NCBI GenBank assembly: GCA_937944245.1
Contig: CALDYY010000072.1
Location: 1 to 64,000 of the forward strand
Origin: an uncultured Saprospiraceae bacterium
GTDB lineage: Bacteria; Bacteroidota; Bacteroidia; Chitinophagales; Saprospiraceae
DNA: 64,000 bases
Direction: 5' to 3'
Shown: one piece after another, positions 21,570-32,679 of the stretch
How the letters are laid out: each line of letters opens with the position of its first letter
Position numbering within the stretch: the stretch's first letter is position 1
Position numbers and translations under genes: made by a program
Notes under the pieces: generated by a model
What the model was told of the DNA's origin: nothing
Databases searched by the model: none
The model's input: the letters and a program-made list of their open reading frames with translations, nothing else

Positions 21570-24500
21570 TTAAAATGAAATTGTTAAACCAAATGTGACG
21601 GAACGATTGATAGGGTAGGAGTTATAATCAATCCCTACATCAGCATCTTGATTATTGACTGATAGCGGCGTTGCCGTTGATTCTGGATCAAAACCAGTAT
21701 ATTTGGTGAGAATAAATACATTTTCAACACTAGCGTAAATTCTGCATTTACTCAAACCTACCTTACTCAAAAGTTCATCACCTACGTTGTAGCTTAACGC
21801 AATGTTCTTCAAGTTTGTGTAAGAACCGTCCTCTACAAATTGGGAAGACAAAATTTGTGTTCCATTTCTGCTGGAAGGTATATTGCTAGGATTGGTCGGC
21901 GTCCATCTATTATTGAAATCAGCATGTACAGCGTGAAACTGTTCCGCACCTAAGCCCATTAATCTAGCTCTTTGTAAATTGTATATTTGATTGCCTTGAG
22001 CACCTGTGAACAGAAAGTTTAAGTTCCAATTTTTAAAATTGACATCCCAGTTCCAACCCCAAACATAATCTGCATTACCATCTCCAATTGTTGTAATATC
22101 ATCCGTAGTGATTTTTCCATCAGGAATGCCATTTGGACCACTCACATCTCTATATTTGGCTTGTCCAGGAGTACCGTCAGTTTCTCCTGTTTGATAAACA
22201 CCTTCAAAGATGTAACCTCTAAATGAACTTATGGGTAACCCAACTTCTACTCTTGTGGGGTTAACAGGAAAAGTATTTTCTCTAATTCTGTCGCCCACTT
22301 CAATTGCTTTTACATCATCAAATAATGCCAATACTTTATTCTTGTTGCTCGCCAAACTTAGTGTAGCGTTGATACTCCAATTTTTGTTTTGGATTATTCT
22401 CGTACCTAATGTCGCTTCAAATCCTTTGTTTTCGACTTCACCTGCATTCACAAATTTACGAGTTGGACCAACAAAAGAGGGTAGTTGGGTATCCAACAAC
22501 AAATCAGTGGTATTTTTTTTGTAGTAATCGAAAGATAAGGTGATAGCGGATTCATAAAGTCCTAAGTCAAATCCCGCATTAATCTGCGCTGTTTTTTCCC
22601 ATGTTAAATCTGGATTAGCCACTCTGTTTGAAGGAGCTACCCCCGTTGACAAAGTGCCGTTGAATGGATAATTAATCGCTTGATTTATTACTGCTCGTGA
22701 GCGAGTACCAAAAACACCAATAGCTTGGTTACCCACTTGCCCATAACTTACTCTGAATTTTAGGTTATCAATGGTCTCAATATTTTTAAGGAAAAGTTCC
22801 TCAGATACCCTCCAAGCTAAGGATGCTGATGGAAAATATCCCCATTTATTATTTTGAAAAACGCTAGTTCCATCTGCTCGCATAGATAATGTCAATAAGT
22901 ATTTATTGTACAATGAATAGTTGATACGTCCTAAAAATGATTCCAATTCTCTATTTGACTCTCTGGTGTCGGTACGCTGCACTGCTGCGATGGACAAATC
23001 TTTATAGGTTACTAAATCTGTAAAAAAGTTACTAGCTTCCAAAATGGCTGTATTACTTCTCTCTTGAACCATTTCGTGAATTGCATCAATCTTGATATTA
23101 TTATTTTTGTTAATGTCAAAATTATATGTGAGTCTATTGGTGTTGAATAAATTTGTAGCATAGAGATTTTCTACCGTAGCCAAACCATTCCTTGAAGAAA
23201 TAATGGGCTGGTATCTGTTGTTTTGTCTAAGATTATTTACAACGCCTGCCGAGCTATTTAAAACAAGATTTTTGGTAATCTGGTAATTAAAGTATCCCGT
23301 AATATTCAGTCGGTTTAAATTATTATTCCTAGAATTGAAATTAGGAGCAATTAATGGGTTAACTTGTGAAGTAGCTACATTTTTTAATGAATTAAAATTG
23401 TAGTTACCATCTTTGTCAAAGGCTGGAGTAGTAGGGTCAAACGAAAGACCAACACCCAAGTCTGCTCTTTCACCCTCTAACACCTCATTGCGCACGTTAA
23501 AGTTTAAACCTACTTTAACTTTCTGGTTAAGTTTTGTATTAAAATTAGCCCTTAAGTTTAAGCGTCTAAAATATTGGTCGAGCACAGTTCCTGTTGTCTC
23601 ATAAAAATTACCTGAAATATAATAATCTGTACTTTCATTACCGCCACTGGCAGCAATTTGAGCATTATTAAATCTAGCTGTTTGGAACAATCGTTTTTGC
23701 CAATCTTCGCCCCCATTTGTACGTAGTGCATCAAGTTCTGCTTGGGAATAGGCTTGTGAAAACGGCAGGTTTGGATCATTTGGATCTCTACCTTCTGCAA
23801 AATTTACACCGAGAGCAAAATCGTACGCATTCATTAATGGTAACTTTTGAGTGACATCGGCATATCCCGAAAAAGCATCAATCGTAATTTTGGCTTTGCC
23901 TTTGCTGCCGCTTTTGGTAGTGATTAAGACCACTCCATTGGCTCCTCTTGTTCCATAGATAGCTGTAGCCGAAGCATCTTTTAACACTTCCATAGAAGCT
24001 ATATCATTCACATTGACTGCCGATATATCAACAAACTGACCATCTACAACATACAGCGGCTCGTTGCCTCCTGTAATGGAGTTGGCACCTCTAATGCGTA
24101 TTTTAAAGCCACCTCCAGGTGCACCACTTGTCTGGGTAACTTGTACACCTGCCGCTCTACCCTGCAATGCTTGGCTTACATTGTTTAATGGTTGTTTATC
24201 AAAATCCTTCGCCGAAATAGATGTTAAAGCCCCCGTCAAATCACTTCTTCTGGCTGTACCATACCCAACCACAACTACTTCGTCTAATTTTGTGGCATCT
24301 TCTACTAATGATACATCAATAGTGGTTTGGTTATCCACTACTTTTTCGACAGTTTTAAATCCCAAAAAGCTAAAAATAAGTGTTTGTCCTGATGAAGCAT
24401 TGATAGTGTATTGACCATCAATATCAGTAATAGTCCCCTGAGAAGTACCTTTTACAATAATACTTACACCAGGCATTGTTTCGCCATCAGCATTGGAGGT

Positions 24501-24602
24501 AACTTTTCCTTGTATGGTCATTTGACTAAATGCGGATGAGAAACCAAAAAGCAAAATTTGAGCAACCCAAAGTTGTTTTTTTAGTAAATAATTTTTTTTC
24601 AT
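21570..24602 (-). CDS. SusC/RagA-family TonB-linked outer membrane protein
   Basis: N-terminal carboxypeptidase-like domain; DEVVVVGYGTARRSDLTGA; IASMEVLKDASATAIYGTRGANGVVLITTK. Confidence 0.97.
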   Translation of the reverse strand: MKKNYLLKKQLWVAQILLFGFSSAFSQMTIQGKVTSNADGETMPGVSIIVKGTSQGTITDIDGQYTINASSGQTLIFSFLGFKTVEKVVDNQTTIDVSLVEDATKLDEVVVVGYGTARRSDLTGALTSISAKDFDKQPLNNVSQALQGRAAGVQVTQTSGAPGGGFKIRIRGANSITGGNEPLYVVDGQFVDISAVNVNDIASMEVLKDASATAIYGTRGANGVVLITTKSGSKGKAKITIDAFSGYADVTQKLPLMNAYDFALGVNFAEGRDPNDPNLPFSQAYSQAELDALRTNGGEDWQKRLFQTARFNNAQIAASGGNESTDYYISGNFYETTGTVLDQYFRRLNLRANFNTKLNQKVKVGLNFNVRNEVLEGERADLGVGLSFDPTTPAFDKDGNYNFNSLKNVATSQVNPLIAPNFNSRNNNLNRLNITGYFNYQITKNLVLNSSAGVVNNLRQNNRYQPIISSRNGLATVENLYATNLFNTNRLTYNFDINKNNNIKIDAIHEMVQERSNTAILEASNFFTDLVTYKDLSIAAVQRTDTRESNRELESFLGRINYSLYNKYLLTLSMRADGTSVFQNNKWGYFPSASLAWRVSEELFLKNIETIDNLKFRVSYGQVGNQAIGVFGTRSRAVINQAINYPFNGTLSTGVAPSNRVANPDLTWEKTAQINAGFDLGLYESAITLSFDYYKKNTTDLLLDTQLPSFVGPTRKFVNAGEVENKGFEATLGTRIIQNKNWSINATLSLASNKNKVLALFDDVKAIEVGDRIRENTFPVNPTRVEVGLPISSFRGYIFEGVYQTGETDGTPGQAKYRDVSGPNGIPDGKITTDDITTIGDGNADYVWGWNWDVNFKNWNLNFLFTGAQGNQIYNLQRARLMGLGAEQFHAVHADFNNRWTPTNPSNIPSSRNGTQILSSQFVEDGSYTNLKNIALSYNVGDELLSKVGLSKCRIYASVENVFILTKYTGFDPESTATPLSVNNQDADVGIDYNSYPINRSVTFGLTISF

Positions 24603-24746
24603 TGTTTTAAATGCTTTTACGTTAAGTTTAAATTGTGAAAAATCAAAAGCTGCTTTACTAGGACTGTAATGGTTAACCCATCTTGATTAATGTATTTTAG
24701 TTCTAGATAACATTGTTCCTTTCTCAAACTTAGGTTTATGGCTTAT

Positions 24747-26690
24747 TCAAGGGTTTTTACTAAAGGCATCGCCATTCACTACTTTTACATTGGTTGACTT
24801 CGGGTCTATTGATATTGTACCCTTTTTCCCATCCAGACTTTTGTAAGTGTTTCCTTTAATGACTACATTGTTGCAGTTGATGATTTGCACATTTTTGGCA
24901 TTAGGGAATATTGGCTTGTACGTATTGGTTTGAATTATTTGGTTATTTTCAAAAATTAACCCATCAACAGACATAGCAACTAATATGGAATGGTCAAACG
25001 TTTTAATGACATTATTTCTAATCGTAATATTCTTGCTGTATTTGCCTTCAAAATTATCTACGTCCACATATTGAGGGTCTATTAAAAATATAGCTTGTGC
25101 ACCATTACCTCCATAGACACAATTTTCGATTACATTATCTTCTATGAGTAAGTCATTACAAGGACTTGATTCGTTCCACAAATTCAAATCTCCTGTGATT
25201 CTAAAGCATGCCATTTGAGAGGAAAGGTGATTTTTTCTTACGATAGCTTTCTTGGAAGTTTTGATGATAAAACTTCTAGCCCTATTATTTCTTACTATAT
25301 TTTTTTCTATTATTGCTGAAGCCTGCCAAGATAAGTTTTCCACACCGTCATAAAGGGCTACTTTACCTGTAATTGCTTTGTCAAATGTAATTAAGGTTAT
25401 CTTTTCATTTATCCTTTTCACTCTTTTTAGTATGAGCGGTTCTGTGGTGGGTTGTAAGTTTTTCTGATCTACAATTTGCACCGTATCGCCAGCCTCACCA
25501 AATAAAAAACCATTTTGATGTGGATGGTAAGTTTCTACGGCGAGGGTATAATCGTCAATAATTTTATTCACTCTTACGTAAGTGCCGTGTATATTCGTCG
25601 CATCATCAAGCATGTTTTCAAAAGTGCAATTTCTGATAATGATAGTACCCTTTACATTACAAAAGTGAGTAGCATCAGCAGTGGCAGTAATCATTCTTCC
25701 AGAACCTTTTCTCAATACGACATTAAACCCATCAAGCGTAATATCTTCTGACCTTTCAGCAATCAACCCCATTGCGCCTGCATGGTAAACATTAATGTCT
25801 TTAAATTCTAGGTTTTTAGATTTCAATACTCTGAACGCAGGGCTAGTCCTGTTTTCTAAATAGTCGCCTTTACCAACCAATACTGAACCAATAGGAGGAA
25901 GTTTTTTGATTGAAGTTGAAATCCGAACCAATCCTTTTGCTAGTTCTTCTGCTCTAACGCCTCTTTCAGGTATAGCATATTGGTTCGTGTGATACAATGG
26001 AGCCATTGTCTTTGGGTCCCAAAATATATTCTCACCAATCTCTAAATTGTCGTGTTCCCAAAAGGCAAATCGTTTACCATACTTTCTTTCATATGGAGAA
26101 TCTTCTCTTTCCAAACAAAGGTATAAATGTCCAAATTCAACAGTGTATGGTGTTTTGATTGCTATATCAAAAGTGTTTTTATCGGCATCAGTGGCTACTA
26201 CTAATCCTTCTAATGTAAATGGAACTTCCCAGTCTATGTTTAGATTAGTAATTTTAATATTGCTACAATGCTCAATCATAAATGGCACCATTCTGCCATG
26301 GAAAATAAAATCTGAACCATTCCCATCTATCACGAAATTATGAAAACCAATCAGTGGGAATGCGGTGCGCTTCAAGCCATTATCATTATTGGTGATTTCA
26401 CAAAACCGCTCGGGTGCGAAGGTAGGGTAGAAATGGTAAGTACCTTTTGGAAAAACCAAAGTGCTAATCCCTTCTTCCTTACACTGCTCAAGGGCAGCAA
26501 CCACGATTTCAGTTACATCCTTAGCTTCGGAGATGTTAAAATGTTTTAAGTCAAGGACTTTTTGACCATAACTTACAAACACTTGGCTTAAGAAAATGAA
26601 ACCAAAAATTATTAGTTTGATGGAGATGAATGTGGGGAATCGAAGAGATACATTTTCCGCATGGACAATTTTACTTGCTCTGTTTACCAT
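24747..26690 (-). CDS. Right-handed beta-helix glycoside hydrolase, GH110-like
   Basis: Same motifs as 319..2256 (MLDDATNIHGTY, ADATHF); long identical blocks such as KNLEFKDINVYHAGAMGLIAERSEDITLDGFNVVLRKGSGRM. Confidence 0.82.
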   Translation of the reverse strand: MVNRASKIVHAENVSLRFPTFISIKLIIFGFIFLSQVFVSYGQKVLDLKHFNISEAKDVTEIVVAALEQCKEEGISTLVFPKGTYHFYPTFAPERFCEITNNDNGLKRTAFPLIGFHNFVIDGNGSDFIFHGRMVPFMIEHCSNIKITNLNIDWEVPFTLEGLVVATDADKNTFDIAIKTPYTVEFGHLYLCLEREDSPYERKYGKRFAFWEHDNLEIGENIFWDPKTMAPLYHTNQYAIPERGVRAEELAKGLVRISTSIKKLPPIGSVLVGKGDYLENRTSPAFRVLKSKNLEFKDINVYHAGAMGLIAERSEDITLDGFNVVLRKGSGRMITATADATHFCNVKGTIIIRNCTFENMLDDATNIHGTYVRVNKIIDDYTLAVETYHPHQNGFLFGEAGDTVQIVDQKNLQPTTEPLILKRVKRINEKITLITFDKAITGKVALYDGVENLSWQASAIIEKNIVRNNRARSFIIKTSKKAIVRKNHLSSQMACFRITGDLNLWNESSPCNDLLIEDNVIENCVYGGNGAQAIFLIDPQYVDVDNFEGKYSKNITIRNNVIKTFDHSILVAMSVDGLIFENNQIIQTNTYKPIFPNAKNVQIINCNNVVIKGNTYKSLDGKKGTISIDPKSTNVKVVNGDAFSKNP

Positions 26691-26940
26691 AAAGAAGAAG
26701 AATAGCTTATAATTTAATTTAAACTGCGAACTAAAACTACGTAAAGGTATGTAGCAATTTTAAAACCAATGTTTTCATATGTAGCATAGCGTTACTGTAA
26801 TGTAACATTTGCAATTTTTTTTGGTATTCGTTATTAAATTCTTTTTGTAGAAAGTTATTTTTGAGATGAGTTGAAAGTGTTGTAGGGTAGAAATGTTTAA
26901 ATAGACTCAAATTTGTTAATTAATCATAAAAATTGTTTTA

Positions 26941-28503
26941 ATGAGATTAATTGTTTATTCCAGAATAGCACTATGCTTATTTTTAGCCACATTATTAACC
27001 AATTGCGAAATAGAAGATGCTAGTGAAGAAGGTGAGCTTAGTTTACCAAACATACTAATAATTTACACCGATGATTTAGGCTATGGCGATGTGAGTTGCT
27101 ACACAGCTACGGAGTTAAAAACGCCTAACATTGATGCCTTAGCAAAAGGTGGAATAAAATTTACCAACGGATACGCTACTTCAGCTACCTGTACACCAAG
27201 TAGATACGCTATACTAACGGGTATGTACCCATGGAGGAATACAGAAGCAAAAATATTACCAGGTTCGGCACCATTACTTATTGATACCAATCAAATGACA
27301 GTGCCAAAAATGTTAAAAACAAAAGGTTATCACACTGGTATAGTCGGTAAATGGCATCTAGGACTTGGCACTGGTGTTGTGAACTGGAATGAGCGGGTTT
27401 CTCCAGGACCAAATGAAGTTGGCTTTGATTATGCTTACATCATGGCTGCCACACAAGATAGAGTACCCACTGTTTACATTAAAGATGGTTATGTGGAGGG
27501 GCTTGAAAAAGACGATCCTATTTATGTAGATTATGAAAATAATTTTGAAGGGCAGCCTACTGGCAAAGATAACCCTGAACTTCTAAGAATGAAGTGGCAT
27601 CATGGTCATAATAGCAGCATAGTCAATGGCATACCAAGAATTGGATACATGAAAGGGGGAGAAAAAGCCAAATGGGTTGATGAGGATATGGCGGATAATT
27701 TCTTGATGAAGGCACAAACATATATTAAAGAAAAAGCCAAAGACAAAAAGCCTTTCTTCTTGTATTATGGTATGCAGCAGCCTCATGTCCCAAGAACGCC
27801 ACACCCAAGATTTGTGGGTAAATCAGGTATGGGACCAAGAGGAGATGTGATTATAGAAACTGACTGGTGCATTGGTGAATTGATAAAAACTTTGGAGGAA
27901 CAAGGAATCCTCGAAAATACTTTGGTTATATTTACTTCTGATAATGGTCCTGTGCTCAATGATGGATATTATGATGATGCAGTAGAACTACTAGGAAAAC
28001 ATGACCCAAATGGTGGTTTGAGGGGTGGAAAATACAGTCTTTATGAAGCAGGAACAAGAGTTCCTTTCATCACTTATTGGAAAGGTAGAATCAAGCCAGG
28101 AGTGAGTGATGCCTTAGTTTGTCAGATAGATTTTCTATCGTCTTTTGCTAGTCTTGTAAATAGTGATATTACAACGAGTGATAGTCAAAACTTTATAGAT
28201 TTATTGCTGGGAAAAAGTAATATCGGTAGAGAAGATCTTGTTATTGAGGCTACTACACGTACAGCATACAGAAAGGGGGATTATGTAATGATTCCACCAT
28301 ATGAGGGGGAAGAATTGAACAAACTGGTTAATATTGAGGTAGGGAATACACCTAATTTTCAACTCTTTAATTTAAGACTCGATCCAGGGCAAAAGAAAAA
28401 TATTGCTAAAGAAGAACCAGAAAGACTAGAAGCGATGATTACAGGTTTTAAAGCCATCAGAGGGGAAGATTATAATAAATTTGAAAAACTTATCCTCAAA
28501 TAA
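26941..28503 (+). CDS. S1-family sulfatase, lipoprotein
   Basis: NILIIYTDDLGYGDVSCY; TCTPSRYAILTGMYPWR; GKWHLG; SDNGPV; lipobox TNC. Confidence 0.96.
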   Translation: MRLIVYSRIALCLFLATLLTNCEIEDASEEGELSLPNILIIYTDDLGYGDVSCYTATELKTPNIDALAKGGIKFTNGYATSATCTPSRYAILTGMYPWRNTEAKILPGSAPLLIDTNQMTVPKMLKTKGYHTGIVGKWHLGLGTGVVNWNERVSPGPNEVGFDYAYIMAATQDRVPTVYIKDGYVEGLEKDDPIYVDYENNFEGQPTGKDNPELLRMKWHHGHNSSIVNGIPRIGYMKGGEKAKWVDEDMADNFLMKAQTYIKEKAKDKKPFFLYYGMQQPHVPRTPHPRFVGKSGMGPRGDVIIETDWCIGELIKTLEEQGILENTLVIFTSDNGPVLNDGYYDDAVELLGKHDPNGGLRGGKYSLYEAGTRVPFITYWKGRIKPGVSDALVCQIDFLSSFASLVNSDITTSDSQNFIDLLLGKSNIGREDLVIEATTRTAYRKGDYVMIPPYEGEELNKLVNIEVGNTPNFQLFNLRLDPGQKKNIAKEEPERLEAMITGFKAIRGEDYNKFEKLILK

Positions 28504-30125
28504 TGATAAATACTCAATCTAAAAAGTCCATGATTTTAAAAAACATCACAATGCTTTTAGTATTTCTCATGGCTACGTCATCTACTAACATAAGAAATCC
28601 CATAGAAATCACCAAAATTCAAAAACCAAACATACTATTCATATTAGTTGATGATTTGGGTTACCACGACTTAGGCTTTACTGGGAGTAAATATTACGAA
28701 ACGCCCAACATAGATGCCTTGGCAAAAAGAGGTACGGTATTTTCGCAAGGATACGCTAGTAGTAGAGTATGCAGCCCATCCCGTGCAAGCATAATGACTG
28801 GTAAATTTACAGCAAGACATGGTATCACAGACTGGATAGGGGCAAAAACGGGTAGCGAATGGCGAACGCTGAATAGGCACGACAAACTATTGCCTGCCGA
28901 CAATGTAGCTGAATTGCCTGCCGCTGAGGTTACCCTTGCAGAGGCTATGAAAGCGGGTGGATACAAAACATTTTTTGCCGGCAAATGGCATCTCGGAGGA
29001 GAAGGCTCTTCGCCTGAAGATCACGGTTTTGACATTAACAAAGGCGGATACCATAGTGGCAGTCCACTAGGAGGCTATTTTGCACCATTTAATAATCCAG
29101 TTTTAGATGATGGACCAAGTGGCGAAAATCTTACCATGCGATTAGCTATGGAGACCATGTCATTTATGAAGCAAAATCAAAATACACCTTTTTTTGCATT
29201 GCTATCCTTTTATGCTGTTCATAGTCCCATTCAAACTACTCAAGAAAAATGGAGTAAATATCGAGATAAGGCAGAAGCTCAAGGCATAAAGGAAACTGGG
29301 TTTAACATGGAAAGAAAACTTCCGATACGCCAAAATCAGGATAATCCTGTTTATGCTGGATTGGTGGAAAGTGTGGATGATGCTGTCGGTTTGGTTATGA
29401 ATGGACTACAAGCACTGGGATTGGATAAAAATACCATTGTTATATTTACTTCTGATAATGGTGGCGTAGCATCAGGGGATAATTTTTCTACTGCTAACCT
29501 GCCACAACGAGGAGGTAAGGGGTATCAATGGGAGGGGGGCATTAGAGTACCTTACGTCATTTATGTACCATGGGCTAACAAAAGTGGCAACGAAATTGAA
29601 TATCCTGTTACAAGTGCTGATTTTTTCCCTACAATTTTACATTATGCTAATCTTAATTTATTATCTAATCAACATATTGATGGCATCAGTCTAAGACCGC
29701 TCATAGAAAAAGGCAAAAAACCGAAAGAAAGAGCACTTTACTGGCATTATCCGCATTATGGTAATCAAGGTGGCGATCCTTCATCCATCATTCGCAAAGG
29801 AGATTGGAAGTTGATACACTATTATGAAGATGGGAAAAATGAGCTTTATAATCTCAAAACTGATTCTTCTGAAAAAATAAACCTCGTGGATATTCACCCT
29901 CGAATCAGTAATCAATTATATGCTAATCTAAAAAAATGGTTGGTCAGTGTAGGAGCAAAATACCCAATTCCTGATCCTGATTTCGACCCTGAAAAGAGAA
30001 AGGAGTACGAAAAGTCAGTAGTTGAGAAATTGTTGCCAAGATTAGAAAACGAAAGAAAAAATATGTTATCTAAAGATTTTCAACCTAATGCTGACTGGTG
30101 GGAAAGCAAAGCAACTAAAAATTAA
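28503..30125 (+). CDS. S1-family sulfatase
   Basis: NILFILVDDLGYHDLGF; VCSPSRASIMTGKF; GKWHLGGEG; TSDNGGVASG. ATG overlaps the previous stop (TAATG). Confidence 0.96.
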   Translation: MINTQSKKSMILKNITMLLVFLMATSSTNIRNPIEITKIQKPNILFILVDDLGYHDLGFTGSKYYETPNIDALAKRGTVFSQGYASSRVCSPSRASIMTGKFTARHGITDWIGAKTGSEWRTLNRHDKLLPADNVAELPAAEVTLAEAMKAGGYKTFFAGKWHLGGEGSSPEDHGFDINKGGYHSGSPLGGYFAPFNNPVLDDGPSGENLTMRLAMETMSFMKQNQNTPFFALLSFYAVHSPIQTTQEKWSKYRDKAEAQGIKETGFNMERKLPIRQNQDNPVYAGLVESVDDAVGLVMNGLQALGLDKNTIVIFTSDNGGVASGDNFSTANLPQRGGKGYQWEGGIRVPYVIYVPWANKSGNEIEYPVTSADFFPTILHYANLNLLSNQHIDGISLRPLIEKGKKPKERALYWHYPHYGNQGGDPSSIIRKGDWKLIHYYEDGKNELYNLKTDSSEKINLVDIHPRISNQLYANLKKWLVSVGAKYPIPDPDFDPEKRKEYEKSVVEKLLPRLENERKNMLSKDFQPNADWWESKATKN

Positions 30126-30287
30126 GATTTTGTCTAAATTTACAAGAAATGGAACAAGGAATCAGTGTTGTGAACTTTATAAACTCTTAAAATTGAAAAA
30201 TGCACAAGAACAATACAAAAGATTATCTCATTGCCAGTGGGGGAGATGTACAGGATTCCGAAAAGCATAATCATCACTAATAAAAAA

Positions 30288-30319
30288 AGCCCATAAAGTC
30301 TTCAAAGACCTTATGGGCT
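30288..30319 (-). terminator. groEL terminator hairpin
   Basis: AGCCCATAA...TTATGGGCT stem; minus strand followed by GCTTTTTTTA. Confidence 0.8.
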
Positions 30320-30343
30320 AAAATTTACTTTCTTGAATTTAGA

Positions 30344-31987
<1,644 letters not shown>

Positions 31988-32043
31988 TTAGGTGAACGAA
32001 AATAAATTAGTTGGAAAAATAAAATGATGCGTTAAAGAGAAAA

Positions 32044-32319
32044 CTAATCCTCTAAAACTACAAGAATATCGTCCTCACGCATGATGAGGTATTCCTCTCC
32101 ATCGTAAGTCAACTCTTGTCCGGCGTATTTGCCGTAAAGTACAATGTCTCCAATAGTAACCGTCATCATGTTACCATCTTTGCCGGAGCCAACTGCCACC
32201 ACTTGCCCTCTTTGTGGTTTTTCTTTAGCTGTGTCAGGAATGATGAGTCCTCCTTTTGTTTTTGTATCTGCGGGAGCTGGTTTTACGACTACCCTGTCGT
32301 TAATAGGCTTCATCTTCAT
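32044..32319 (-). CDS. groES: Co-chaperonin GroES
   Basis: [33 protein letters not shown]; directly upstream of groEL. Confidence 0.99.
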   Translation of the reverse strand: MKMKPINDRVVVKPAPADTKTKGGLIIPDTAKEKPQRGQVVAVGSGKDGNMMTVTIGDIVLYGKYAGQELTYDGEEYLIMREDDILVVLED

Positions 32320-32405
32320 TGCTAATCAAATTTTTTATAATGAAAGAATAATTTTTGCTTTTTTTATTTGGTTGCTTGTTTCTTATTTAGCAACAACATG
32401 ATAGT

Positions 32406-32422
32406 AGCATAGAATGTGCCAA
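32406..32422 (-). promoter_or_regulatory. Candidate sigma54-type -24/-12 promoter upstream of groES
   Basis: Minus strand TTGGCACATTCTATGCT, with exact GG-N10-GC spacing; about 85 bp upstream of the groES ATG. Confidence 0.4.
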
Positions 32423-32679
32423 CTTTTTGAAACTGACATTTTTGCATCCTAAAACTTGATTCTGACTTTTTTAGGCACATAAAATGGAAGACATGGTCAT
32501 AATGAAACGCCAAAATGACACTTTAGTACAAGAGTAATTTTTTAGGCAATGGACTTCATGCAGTAAAGCCAACTTTAATAAATGATGTTAACATCTCCTA
32601 TTACACTAAATGTCTTCAAGCCGACAGCATCATATTTCCTTTAGCGACGTTCTTTGTAGTAGAAACAATCGAACAAGAA

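Noticed and set aside
24669-24681. ATGGTTAACCCAT near-palindrome upstream of susC2
   Set aside because: Imperfect, not found upstream of the other PUL genes.
30200-30280. 27-aa ORF MHKNNTKDYLIASGGDVQDSEKHNHH between the sulfatase and groEL
   Set aside because: Too short and without a recognised motif or promoter; cannot be supported.
32584-32595. Perfect palindrome GATGTTAACATC
   Set aside because: Single 12-bp AT-rich palindrome without partner or obvious regulated gene spacing.
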